Source: Leguminivora glycinivorella (Eukaryota; Arthropoda; Insecta; Lepidoptera; Tortricidae). Taken from it: a stretch of 64,000 nt of DNA. Under the pieces are notes generated by a model. That model saw only the letters and a program-made list of their open reading frames with translations. It had not been told where the DNA came from and made no database searches. Position numbers and translations under genes: made by a program. This document shows positions 13,101 through 22,038 of this stretch, piece by piece. The stretch covers positions 9,371,545 through 9,435,544 of the forward strand of contig NC_062994.1 in the NCBI RefSeq assembly GCF_023078275.1, in the 5' to 3' direction. Numbering within the stretch: position 1 is the stretch's first letter; each line of letters starts with the position of its first letter.

Positions 13101-15914
13101 CGATTGTCAAAAATCTATACCGCTACTATTCATTATATTGATACAAGTCACACTTTAACTGTTCTCAAACACTCTAAAACACATTTAAGTCAAATTAGTG
13201 AGTAAGTAACTAAGTACATACTAGTTAATAAAATCCACCTACGCGGTCAAGTACTTGGTGACTGACCGCTCTGACTGTCCCACTGGCAAAAAATGGACAG
13301 CTGACTAATTGTGTTATTGAAGTACTTTGTCACATTATTTCTACTTACAATTTATACTACCGAGATATGAAATAGGTAATAATAGTGTAAATTTAGTTTG
13401 GATAAAAAATAAAATTATTTTAATTTTCGTTGGCGATATTTCCCGGACACATTGGCAATATTTCCGAAAGTAGATTTTTGTAAGAACATTTTCGTTAGTT
13501 TTGTAATTCAAGTATTGTACTTATTTATTTCAAATGATATAAATTATGAAATAGCATCGTTTCCTATTAAGTACCTATCTCGTTTACACTTATGTGCCAA
13601 GATTCAGCAGGGTGCGTAGCCGAATGGCACAAACGCTCACGAAACGAAACGCTAGTAGATATCTATCTCTATCGCTCTTGCGTATTGGGGCCATTTTTGC
13701 AAAGTTGTCCACCCCACTTTTTTTGTAACATGAGTATTTTTTAAGCGATTATTACTCAAAATCGCGAGCTCTTTCGATTCTGATAGGAGAGAAAAATGTC
13801 CCCAAAATTTCCAAACATTTTTGGAGCCTTCCATTCCGTTACCGCCATACAAAATGTATGAAAAAATTGTAACGGAATGGGAAAAAAACCTTGGGACATT
13901 TTTTTTCTCCTATTAGAATAGAAAGAGCTCGCGATTCTGAGTGGAAACCACATAAAAATTTCCCATTGTGCGTTTGAAAAAAATGGCCCATTGGTGCGAC
14001 AGAGCCAGACTATCTTTCGTGGCGTTTTGTTTTCGTTTCGCATCGCAGAAATGCCATTCGGCTACAGGGCCTGATATCTCAGCATTTATTTAAGTACATT
14101 ATTGTATTAATGTTTCCAGATTCTACGAGCCAGTAACGTTCCAGCCGAACATTCTCCCAGTCTGCGTTCCCGACAACGACGAAGATTTCGTCGGAAAGAC
14201 TGCGCATGTCACTGGATGGGGACGGCTTTACGACGGTCAGTATCAGTAAAGACATATGTATCAAAATCAAAATAATTTATTCAGCAAATAGGATATTTAG
14301 AAAATATTTAAAATTGAATTGATATTACAATTGATATTATTATATACTAAGTCTAAGTTCTAACCAAAGTTAACTCTATACAATTAATTAGAGATGTAGA
14401 ATGTCTCTAAATGTCGAATTACAACCAAGAACCAGTGTAGTTCTTGGTTGTACTCCGTATAGACGGATAAAGTCTAAGAAATTTATATATTATGTTGTAA
14501 GAATTAAATTTTGTCAGAAGTTCTTATCTACACATATAAAATAAAAATAATTTAGTATGCGTTAGCATTAGCACATTGTTACTGGCGAATTCTCAATGTA
14601 AATTGAGACTCCAGTGCCTGTTAAGATCTATTCTTACGGGTAGATGTTTGCTATAACGCCACCCTAAGGCGGGTGAGAATTGAGGAAGGCATGGATAAAT
14701 TCGCACACATCCAGCAGGCCTCCGTGGCGCAGTTGGAAGCGCGATGGCCCCGGCAAGGCCAAAGGTCGCAGGTTCGAGTCCTGCCGGAGGTGTGAATTTT
14801 TTTAATTTTTCCTTTAATTTAAAAATATGTAACAATTTGTTAATTAATCAGTAATTCTGTCACTAACAAAACTCTGTAATTTAATCATGAATAATATCTG
14901 ATTATATGTGAGTGTACACGGGAAAACGTCCCACTTTGTCGTTTGCTATAAAGCTGCGTTGTCAGTTTATTCATATAAAGATACAAGTAAATCTCTCCTT
15001 AATTTTAACCGACAAAGTGGGACATTTTACTAAACACACTCACATATATATTGTTACGATGTGTGTTTTAAAAACGCTAATTCCAATATTTCCAAATATT
15101 TTCAGACGGCCCCCTCCCGACAGTCCTGCAAGAGGTCGAGGTGCCCATCATAAACAATACGGCATGTGAGGCTATGTACCTAGCAGCGGGATACAATGAA
15201 CATATACCTAATATCTTCATCTGTGCTGGCTGGAAGAAGGGCGGGTCTGACAGCTGTGAAGGTAAATATTAAATAATTATCTCTTTACTTATTGCAAAAG
15301 GTGTACAGTACCACAAAATCTGACAGATGGCGTTAGTAAAGCCAGCCACAAGCGCATCATTTTTACATCGGACTTACGGAGTTCCGAACGTCAGTTGTTA
15401 TAGGTATAGTCCCTGATCAAATCTCGGTGAAATTTATGTTCTATGCACAGAAACTGACTGGAGAGAGTAATATCTACCTTTTTTATTTCCAAAAATGTAT
15501 ATGTATAAATCTGGTAAAAAAGAAAGGTTTCATACAAACTACATCTTGACAATTTGGGAAACCTAGTGGATCTTGCTCAGCATCATGGATTCTATCAGCC
15601 TACCAATTTTTATCAAAATCGGAGACGTGATTCAAATATACAAACTTAACGGGATTGCTCGTTTGACGTGTGCTTTTTTACTGTTCCCTGAAACGTATAT
15701 CGGGCGGGACAAAGTCGGGACAATCTTCAATATATTTTTTTGAATTCCAGGTGACAGCGGCGGGCCTATGGTGGTACAACGCGAACGCGACGGTCGATTC
15801 GTCCTCGGTGGCGTGATATCCTGGGGAATAGGCTGCGCTGAGCCCAACCAACCTGGCGTGTACACTCGCATATCAGAGTTCAGAGATTGGATCAACCAGA
15901 TATTGCAGTTTTAG
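4031..15914 (+). CDS. Modular trypsin-like serine protease with Thr-rich stalk (gene span, 8 exons seen)
   Basis: Exons read from splice signals: 4031-4195, 4651-4887, 5802-5885, 9821-9998, 11961-12113, 14120-14235, 15106-15261, 15751-15914. Every junction keeps phase: 1 through the Thr-rich part, then 2, 2, 1, 1 in the protease. The product has a long Thr/Pro linker and then a chymotrypsin-fold S1 domain of about 244 residues, opening at R|IVGG. The triad is complete: His in AAHC, Asp in YDLAL, Ser in GDSGGP. Asp six residues before that Ser predicts trypsin-like cleavage after Arg/Lys. The Cys in VCGRR just before the cleavage site probably pairs with the Cys in PVCVP, keeping stalk and enzyme linked after activation. 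The domain is close to insect Stubble-type and CG8170-type proteases (from memory). The N-terminus needs at least one more upstream exon with a phase-1 donor, which I did not find. Confidence 0.85.
4651..4887 (+). CDS. Protease exon: Thr-rich linker 2
   Basis: The acceptor is cacattctag and the donor GTAAGT matches consensus. The exon has 237 nt and is phase 1-1. It begins with Pro/Thr/Glu repeats (PTTEPETEAPTT) and continues into a less repetitive part with several Asn-X-Thr sites (NVT, NAT). It joins the previous exon in frame to give EAPTTEPE. Confidence 0.75.
5120..5240 (+). repeat. SINE S3 3' part
   Basis: B box (agggttcgattcccggc) and the shared end gtgggcttggtaaatttttc, inside a protease intron. 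Confidence 0.65.
5488..5730 (-). pseudogene. Non-LTR reverse transcriptase C-terminal remnant in protease intron
   Basis: KERALSFFGHMRSNKHELEK, GKRAQGRAPMRWSDAAKRA and DRTLWTRC form the RT tail. The stop is followed by GGGACCGAGGAAGAAG, the usual 3' end of such elements. Confidence 0.75.
5802..5885 (+). CDS. Protease exon: Thr-rich linker 3
   Basis: The acceptor is aaatttcag and the donor GTGAGT. The exon has 84 nt, is phase 1-1, and encodes VTTTTTSNVTTEAP and then NMTDYKDG. Its last G completes a Val codon with the TG that opens the exon at 9821, giving DYKDVCGRR at the border with the protease domain. Confidence 0.75.
6480..7610. repeat. Quasi-periodic degenerate repeat array
   Basis: Words such as ttcgccga, tagccgaat, ggtcgaataacg and atcggcgtat recur every 17-20 bp at 6560-6800 and 7350-7590, on either side of a family C copy. 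Similar texture inside 1744-2850. It lies in the protease intron 5886-9820. Confidence 0.5.
6902..7102 (+). repeat. Family C copy in protease intron
   Basis: Slightly shortened at both ends. Confidence 0.75.
7620..8740. other. AT-rich part of protease intron 5886-9820
   Basis: No exon or repeat seen. A TATA-like tatataaaaag at about 8744 is followed by an ATG at 8847 with only 13 codons. Confidence 0.4.
9553..9673 (+). repeat. Duplicated 20-bp element upstream of internal TATA
   Basis: GTGACAAGTTGTGCAAACCT occurs at about 9553-9572 and again at about 9652-9671, with similar AAAACCAT sequence just after each. The second copy lies about 15 bp before the TATA box, where a factor-binding site would be expected. 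Confidence 0.6.
9684..9787 (+). promoter_or_regulatory. Possible internal promoter of the protease
   Basis: A TATA box (ctataaaaac, about 9684-9693) is followed about 30 nt later by tttatcagcac, a reasonable insect initiator. The ATG at 9787 is in frame with the protease domain and starts a signal-peptide-like segment. A transcript from here would make a secreted protease without the Thr-rich stalk. Inference only. Confidence 0.4.
9821..9998 (+). CDS. Protease exon: activation site and catalytic His
   Basis: The acceptor is ggtgctggcag with a branch-like tcctaaact about 25 nt upstream; the donor is GTGAGT. It encodes VCGRRLWPQGR, the activation site R|IVGG and the His motif TAAHC. The frame is also open upstream to an ATG at 9787, which would give the hydrophobic start MILNSTLLVLAVCG. 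The acceptor and that ATG are therefore alternative beginnings, and they may serve two isoforms. Confidence 0.88.
10125..10345 (+). repeat. SINE family S2, (TTTA)n tail
   Basis: A remnant B box (ggctcgaatcccgg) is followed by gtgatgagcacagatatttg and a (TTTA)n tail, inside a protease intron. Copies: 30467-30721 (-), 53090-53250 (+), 53810-54015 (+), 63065-63203 (+), 63702-63952 (-). Confidence 0.8.
10346..11642. other. AT-rich part of protease intron 9999-11960
   Basis: Contains a few CAACAA runs (10506-10560) and a palindromic gttatataacattgttataa region near 10376; otherwise nothing. Confidence 0.4.
11643..11886 (+). repeat. CCCCCGACGC family (B) in protease intron
   Basis: About 245 bp, from aacccccgacgcaaaaa through a (TCTG)n run to atgtcgggattttttt. 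The other copies end cggtcgggggttttttc, giving inverted ends. Copies: 23197-23455, 24972-25208, 32198-32463, 57326-57572. Confidence 0.8.
11961..12113 (+). CDS. Protease exon: catalytic Asp
   Basis: The acceptor is aaaattccag and the donor GAG|GTAAGT. The exon has 153 nt, is phase 2-2, and encodes VPPSELLVRLGEHDL through FEYDLALL, which carries the catalytic Asp. Being symmetric it could be duplicated without breaking the frame, and the following intron does contain decayed copies of it. Confidence 0.92.
12681..13050 (+). pseudogene. Decayed copies of the catalytic-Asp exon inside the next intron
   Basis: About 12681-12776 matches the exon at 11961-12113 from the SELLVRLGEH segment to the end, including the donor GAGGTAAGTT, but with an internal deletion. 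About 12807-12830 repeats only the last bases plus the donor. About 12987-13045 repeats the LVRLGEHDLATE segment. The intron sequence after the donor also recurs (ctatatat...agaccttagaat near 12525-12555 and 12832-12868). None is translatable. Confidence 0.75.
13613..14066. mobile_element. TIR element (ends GTAGCCGAATGGCA) with a nested palindromic MITE
   Basis: The outer ends gtagccgaatggca and tgccattcggctac are inverted. Inside, 13690-13998 is a palindromic MITE (ccaccccact, cgcgagctctttcgattctg and their inverses) also present at 48604-48938. It lies in the intron before exon 14120. Confidence 0.7.
14120..14235 (+). CDS. Protease exon: PVCVP / TGWG segment
   Basis: The acceptor is tgtttccag and the donor GTCAGT. 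It encodes FYEPVTFQPNILPVCVP, DEDFVGKTAHVTGWG and RLYD. The Cys in PVCVP is the usual partner of the pre-activation Cys in this protease type. Confidence 0.92.
14590..14830 (+). repeat. tRNA-related repeat (family S5) in protease intron
   Basis: 14718-14788 reads like a tRNA (GCCTCCG ... CGGAGGT, T-arm GCAGGTTCGAGTCCTGC). The flanks (ccaccctaaggcgg, catccagcagg, ttttcctttaattta) recur at 36765-36960 around a degraded version, so a SINE-like family is more likely than a tRNA gene. Confidence 0.6.
15106..15261 (+). CDS. Protease exon: specificity pocket start
   Basis: The acceptor is atattttcag and the donor GTAAAT. It encodes GPLPTVLQEVEVPI through GSDSCE. The Asp of SDSCE is position 189 in chymotrypsin numbering, which sets trypsin-like specificity. 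Confidence 0.92.
15751..15914 (+). CDS. Protease exon: catalytic Ser and C-terminus
   Basis: The acceptor is ttgaattccag and the stop is TAG at 15912-15914. It encodes GDSGGPMVVQ, SWGIGCAEPNQPGVYTR and the C-terminal helix FRDWINQILQF. The pocket glycines in SWGIG and PGVY are kept. Confidence 0.93.
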
Positions 15915-16145
15915 GCGTGCTGGGGAATATTGCCGAAGTTGAAAGCCTCCACCACACATGAAGCGCTTTGATAGCATAGCATTAGCGGACGTTAGTTACC
16001 GCCGGCGTCCGCAAGGCGCAACGCTACGCTCTCAAAACGCGCATGTCTGACCGAGCTTTTATAGTAGTTTTACTATAACAGTACTCTAAAATGTAGTGGA
16101 TTGAAATGACTGTACTTACAGCGATATAATGTCAATCAATGCTAA

Positions 16146-16250
16146 ATCTGCCCGGTGTGTATACGCGGATTGGATGAACCAGATATTGCAATTATAAATA
16201 AATATTGCCTAAAATATTAGTGGGAAAATATTGCCAACCCTAGTTATAGT
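16146..16250 (+). pseudogene. Decayed copy of the last protease exon, copy 1
   Basis: The stretch starting cccggtgtgtatacgcg matches the PGVYTR...DWINQILQ end of the protease, with the RISEFR part deleted and an in-frame TAA. The following gggaaaatattgcc matches the true 3' flank. AATAAA at about 16195 could also be used as a polyadenylation signal of the gene. Confidence 0.7.
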
Positions 16251-16335
16251 ACAAATGTAATGTAATGTGGAGATTATCTGTTTGTCTGACCAGATAAGGA
16301 AAAAGTACCAGTACTCGACACGTTAACATCTCGAG

Positions 16336-16433
16336 TGCCGAAACGTGGATCCACGTTCGTAGGTATTGGACTCTAATTTAAAATTAATTAGAATTCAATA
16401 TCTACTAACGTGGATCCACGTTCCGGCACACAA
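16336..16433. mobile_element. Small palindromic element with AACGTGGATCCACGTT
   Basis: The 16-bp perfect palindrome AACGTGGATCCACGTT occurs twice (about 16343 and 16409) within inverted arms gtgccg...ggcac, between the two decayed copies of the last protease exon. Confidence 0.65.
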
Positions 16434-16611
16434 GATTTTAATGCCCAAAAGATGACAATATTTTGTCACATTTAATGACAATTACTTAAGATATAATGTG
16501 GCTTCGAATGGGACACTGTCGAGCACTGGCACTTTTAATTTACGAAAATTTATTTATAATGATTTTCTATTATTAGAAAATTCATTCATGAAAATTTATT
16601 CACGACGTGAT

Positions 16612-16715
16612 ATCAGTATACGCGCGTATCTGAGTTTAGGGATTGATTCAAGCAGATACTACATTTTTAGGGGTATTGCTGGGAAATACTGCCAAACTTA
16701 CAACCAGTGGGCTAG
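16612..16715 (+). pseudogene. Decayed copy of the last protease exon, copy 2
   Basis: The stretch around gtatctgagtttagggatt matches the YTRISEFRDW codons of 15751-15914. It continues into a stop and a 3' flank (gctgggaaatactgcc) like that of the real gene. One base is lost in the Trp codon region. Confidence 0.7.
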
Positions 16716-16980
16716 TTCACCACAGTGACATTGAAAATTCTGTAACTAGAATTATGAAAAATCACTAGCTTCAGAACACGGGAGTCTAGTTTCATTATCA
16801 TCATCGTAAAATAATGTGTTTTTTGTTTTTCACAACGACAAAAAGAAGACAACTAAAGATTTTGTGTTTTTGCCTTTTATGTGCTTAAGTCTTAGAATGC
16901 ATTTATAAAATGTAAGAATATAACGAACAACGAATTTAATCTAGGTAGGTAGGTTAAATAATGAATTATTGTTATTTAAT

Positions 16981-17222
16981 ACACATACATACATACAATC
17001 ACGCCTGAATCCCATAAAGGGGTAGGCAGAACACATGAAACTACTGAAGCTTCAGTGCCACTCTTGGCAAATAAGGGGTTGAAAGATAACGAAACTGTGA
17101 CATTGCAGTGACAGGTTGCCAGCCTCTCGCCTACGCCACAATTTAACCCATATCCCATAGTCGCCTTCTACGACACCCACGGGAAGAAAGGGGGTGGTGA
17201 AATTCTTTACCCGACACCACAC
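16981..17222 (+). repeat. Family C copy
   Basis: Full copy, preceded by a (CATA) run. Confidence 0.8.
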
Positions 17223-17256
17223 GGGCTATTTAATACAGTAAGTTAAAATCCCTACA

Positions 17257-17600
17257 GCCGCCTTACAGAAGACCGCAGCCAAATAGCACTAGACCCCACT
17301 CATAGTGTTGTGTTCCTGCCGGTGAGTAAGGCTGCCAGAGCTCAACGAGGGTGCGATGTGCTGGCGACGGAAGGACCTACGGAACTAATTTGTTCCGTCT
17401 ATTGTCCTTTGAGTCGTCGGCAACCCGAACCCTCCTTGGAACTTGTACACTCCTTTTTGCAGTGTACTTAACACAGCAAAGGGGAGTGTACAAGTTTCTA
17501 ATGAGTTGGCAACGCGCATGTGACACCCCTTGAGTTGCAGGCGTCCATAGGTTACGGTGACCGCTTTCCGTCAGGCGGACCGTATGCTTGTTTGCCACCG
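17257..17600 (-). repeat. Family D copy (gtccgcctgacggaaagcgg...)
   Basis: Full copy with the inner inverted words cttgtacactcc/ggagtgtacaag. A second full copy is at 34610-34972 (+). A third is split around 1744-2850 (1644-1743 and 2851-3075). Confidence 0.75.
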
Positions 17601-17699
17601 AAGTAGTATAAAAAAAGGTGTAGTGCGATTTTCCTTCGCGTTTTCACGAAAACTCACGAACTTGTCATGCTGTTTTAGTCAGCAGTCTCAGTACAAGAA

Positions 17700-18072
17700 G
17701 TACTAATGTTGACAGAATTAGCACGACAAAATACGAGACTCAGTCGCGCCAATACGCCATCTAGAACGATAGAGATAGATTGAATTTGTGGTGTTTGGCG
17801 ACGTAGAAATACCTACCATTCGGCTATGGGATCTGTTTGCGTAGCCGAATGTCCAAACGCTTCACGATTCGCTCACGATTCGTTCACGATTCGTTTACGA
17901 TTCACTCACGATTCTCTCACGATTCTTTCATGATTCGCTCACGATTCGCTCACGATTTGGTCACTATTCGTTCACGATTCGCTCATGATTCGTTTACAAT
18001 TCGCTTACTATTCTCTCACGATTCGTTCACGATTCGTGAGCGTTTTGTGAAGTGTTTGTGCATTCGACTACA
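17700..18072. mobile_element. TIR-type element carrying an 11-bp minisatellite
   Basis: About 17863-18045 is a run of roughly 17 copies of CACGATTCG(C/T)T, bounded by gtagccgaatg and cattcgactac as inverted ends. The same words occur at the window's right edge (63970-64000). Confidence 0.65.
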
Positions 18073-19200
18073 CACACTGGCCGTGTTTAATGGGTCATTT
18101 TTTAAAACTTGAACAAATGTTGGATACACTTCGATTTTTTGCTGTTTAAGAAGTTACCTAATGTGGTTTACAATAGGGTCGATATTTATATATCAATATA
18201 TTCATAAAAAGACGCACTCCCCACGAGACTTCATTTATATATTTTGTAAGAATTAACCTAATTTCAATTAGAATAGAGCATATATTATAATAATATTGAC
18301 AAGGATAATAAAATTGAAAATTAGAAAAATCATTTGACCGAGACTTTGTCGTAGAGATGTGGGCATGGTCGATGAAATACCAACTATCGATAAAAAAGTA
18401 TGATTTGCAAACCTTGATCACACAATTCATTTGAAATATATTTGCAATTTTCCGAAAGAGAATGATTTGAGTTTTATTACATGTACTTAATAAACTTTAC
18501 ACTTTGAACCAGTATTGAAAACAGTTAATGAAGACTAAACCATTTCTAGTTTATTTATTTAACCAAGTTTGTCTATAATGATTTAGTACCACCAACCGCA
18601 GTAAACGTTGTTGATTAGTTAGAATAGTTAGTCTGGAAAAATAAATTAATGTTTTGTCAAAATGTCAAATATTTCTTTACCTACTAATCCTATTATCCAT
18701 CGCTAGTCCACCCGCGTGATACCTACTACCCAGGATTGTCATTAGTGAATCTTAATATGATTATAATAGTGCCAAACATTAAACAGATCTAGAAAAAACA
18801 ACGACATCATTAAAATTATAATTTGCTTCATTAATTATTATCGACTTCAGTTATCGATGCCTGCCTCATCCCTATAGTTTGAGACACACACGTGCGCATT
18901 TAGTGTCCGTATACACTGTGTTTCTACGAAGTATTTCCATGTGTGATATGTCTGTGTGCATCATAATGAGCATGTGTTATTTTTTTATCATAATGTGCGT
19001 GTGTATTGACAATAATATTTTTTGCATTTGTGAGTACTCCTTTACATGTGTTATTTCCTCACCTCCCGCGAATCTTGGCAGAATTATTTGTACGTAGACG
19101 CAACATGAAGGCTACTCCAGTCTATATTTCCTCCGAGTTTGGATACATCGTATCACAATAAATGTAAGTTGTGTAAGTCGCTGTGAAGGGTTAAAGAAAG
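18073..19200. other. AT-rich intergenic sequence
   Basis: Nothing recognised on either strand. Confidence 0.4.
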
Positions 19201-19340
19201 AGATGCCGTAACTATGGCAACTATTCGGTAGGTATCCGGCGTATTCGGCCACTCTGTCGAATATTCGATTTTGGCTGAAGCAGGAGGCCGAATATTTAGT
19301 ATTCGGTCAAAACTCGGGGCGTCTCTAGTGAAATTGAATA

Positions 19341-20125
19341 TCGTCATTTTGCTTAAGCGATAGAAATCGCTAGTTCTAGTTCTATGCTAGTAACTGTGTT
19401 TCGACAACGTCAATTTATAAAGTGAGACTACCACGAGTTTAAATACGTTTTTCGATAGCGTAATTGACATGACATTCATTATATGGAGAATGTGAACAGC
19501 GCCCCCAAACGGTTGTTTATTATCCGTGACTTTTTCGCTATTGAATAACGTAAAATGTCAAAAAATCGTGGCGTGTTCTCATAAATCGATATTTTAAGTA
19601 TTAATTTATTTTAGACATTTAATTTTGTAAATACGAACTTCCCAATGATGCATTTATTATAGTTATATTAAGCCATAAAATTATATTAAATTATTTATGT
19701 AAGTAAACTATTAAAAGTTAAGGTATGTTTTATGAAAATAGTTGCAATTATTTTTAATAAAGCATTTTTAGTTATTACCGTTTTGTTTTGTCCAACTACC
19801 TTTTCATGAGCATGCAAAGAGCCGTGATGAGTGGCGGAAAACAGGGGAGGCCTTTGCCACAGTATAATAAAGAGTACTATCATACAGTATGGCCACTCCC
19901 GCTCCCCGCTGCAAATGCCGCCCACCCCCTCTCGGTTACCTCACAGTTACCGCCTGTCAAAATCGCGAACAGTCGACCTGTCATATCTCACTCATACAAG
20001 CATGGTACGCGTTCACCTACACGAGCTTAGAATGTGTGCTAGGAACGCGCCTCTTTCATATGTTTCATCGTCAGTGTCCGAGGTGTGCCTTTGCCCAGCA
20101 GTGGGATACAATATAGGCTGTTAAA
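19341..20125. other. Intergenic, with a SINE 3' end fragment
   Basis: 20060-20125 (gtgtgcctttgcccagcagtg, atataggctg) is the 3' end of a lepidopteran SINE/LINE. The rest is unassigned. Confidence 0.45.
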
Positions 20126-20250
20126 AAAAAAAATCATTAAAAAATGTGGTAAAAAAAGTAAAGAACACATTAAAGAAAATACGAAAAGGTATTGTTATAC
20201 AGATCTTATCTTAGATATAGACCGCCAACGGTCAAGCAAATCTTGTCACA

Positions 20251-20875
20251 AAAAACTGGCCAAGAGCGTGTCGGGCCACGCTCAGTGTAGGGTTCCGTAG
20301 TTTTCCGTATTTTTCTCAAAAACTACTGAACCTATCAAGTTCAAAACAATTTTCCTAGAAAGTCTTTATAAAGTTCTACTTTTGTGATTTTTTTCATATT
20401 TTTTAAACATATGGATCAAAAGTTAGAGGGGGGGGACGCACTTTTTTTTCCTTTAGGAGCGATTATTTCCGAAAATATAAATATTATCAAAAAACGATCT
20501 TAGTAAACCCTTATTCATTTTTAAATACCTATCCAACAATATATCACACGTTGGGGTTGGAATGAAAAAAAATATCAGCCCCCACTTTACATGTAGGGGG
20601 GGGTACCCTAATAAAACATGTTTTATTTTTGCACTTTGTTAGCGTGATTGGTATACATAATTGGTACCAAATTTCAGCTTTATAGTGCTAACGGTTACTG
20701 AGATTATCCGCGGACGGACGGACGGACGGACGGACGGATGGATGGACGGACGGACGGACGGACGGACGGACGGACGGACGGACGGACGGACGGACGGACG
20801 GACGGACGGACGGACGGGCAGACAGACATGGCGAAACTATAAGGGTTCCTAGTTGACTACGGAACCCTAAAAAAA
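20251..20875 (-). repeat. GGGTTCCGTAGT family (A), full copy with GGAC microsatellite
   Basis: It runs from ggccaagagcgtgtcggg to ctacggaaccctaaaaa, with inverted terminal words GGGTTCCGTAG/CTACGGAACCC. Positions 20711-20816 are a (GGAC)n run. Family copies differ mostly in the length of that run. Confidence 0.8.
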
Positions 20876-21112
20876 CATACAGACGAATTGAGAACCACCT
20901 TCCTCGAGATTTGGGCGGCGGTTAAAAAGGCGTCTTTGAAAAATGTAGTTCTCACCGGACAATTGTCTTCACAAAAGCGCCTGGTTTCCTAAACCATAAC
21001 TCCAATCAACTCCAATTGAACCCATATCCCATAGTCGATATCTATAACACCCACAAGCTATAATTGACAACATTTATTCATAATGGCTTAAAATTAAAGT
21101 CTATAATATAAA

Positions 21113-21665
21113 TTAGAGATGGGCCGAATATTCGGTAAATATTCGGTATTTGGCATATTTGGCAAGTTTTTCAATGTTCGTATTCGGCCGAATAGTTCGG
21201 TTATATTACCGAATATTTACCGAATAAACAAAGTAAATAAATAGCCTTTGCCTTTGGCTAGTCTGTGGCCAAGAGTACGACCATTTATAATAAAAAAAAT
21301 ATATAAAAAAAATAGCGTAAGTTGTTTCGTAATTCATGGGAAAACGACATCCTATTTCAGGATTCTAAGGAACAAAGGGGTTATAAATGCGTTAAATGTA
21401 AGTACCTACAATAATTATGTAAAAAGGTAAAAATAGCATAGCTTAAGAAACAAAAATAAAATTTTTCTTATGCACTAAATTATAAGAACATTAAGAGCCT
21501 TAGTTAGTACCCAATGTACCCATTAACCCAATTTTTTAACTCTAAGCCAGGATTTAAAATATGGTGGAACCGAATATTCGGCCGAATATTCGGTTCGGTA
21601 ACAGCTGAACCGAATGTTCGGCCGAATATTCGTATTCGGCAAAGTCTGTATTCGTCCCATCTCTA
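21113..21665. mobile_element. ATTCGG-rich TIR element
   Basis: The ends agagatgggccgaat and attcgtcccatctct are inverted. Internally rich in gccgaatattcggt. Similar elements are at 54214-54612 and in part at 19205-19340. Confidence 0.65.
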
Positions 21666-22038
21666 ATAAAAATGTAGATTAGGGTTTGCTGACAAAAATA
21701 AAAATAATAATATTCTTGAGAAAATTCAAAATAACTTAATAGATGAGAGAGATTAGAAATACTTCCTGTGCCTACATTCCGACGGTCGTCAGAAAAAAGT
21801 TGCTTTGACAATGACATTGACATTTGACAGTTTTCTGTTCTGCGATTTTTATCGTTCAAGCATTTTGTCCATACGTTTTAATTTAATTTGTAAAGATTAA
21901 ACATAGCAATTAATATGAAAGCTACAGTAGGAAAGTTACTGGAGAAGATTTAAACAACAATTACAACATTATGATTTATTTGAAACATAAAAAAAATCAA
22001 AACAAATCGCCAAAAATATCAAAATGACATATTTGATT

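Noticed and set aside
14718..14788. tRNA gene on the + strand
   Set aside because: The surrounding sequence recurs at 36765-36960, and the anticodon arm is irregular.
17837..18112. 91-codon frame rich in HDSFTIRSRF
   Set aside because: Translation of the 11-bp minisatellite.
20661..20852. Frame with GRTDGRTD repeats
   Set aside because: Translation of the GGAC microsatellite in family A.
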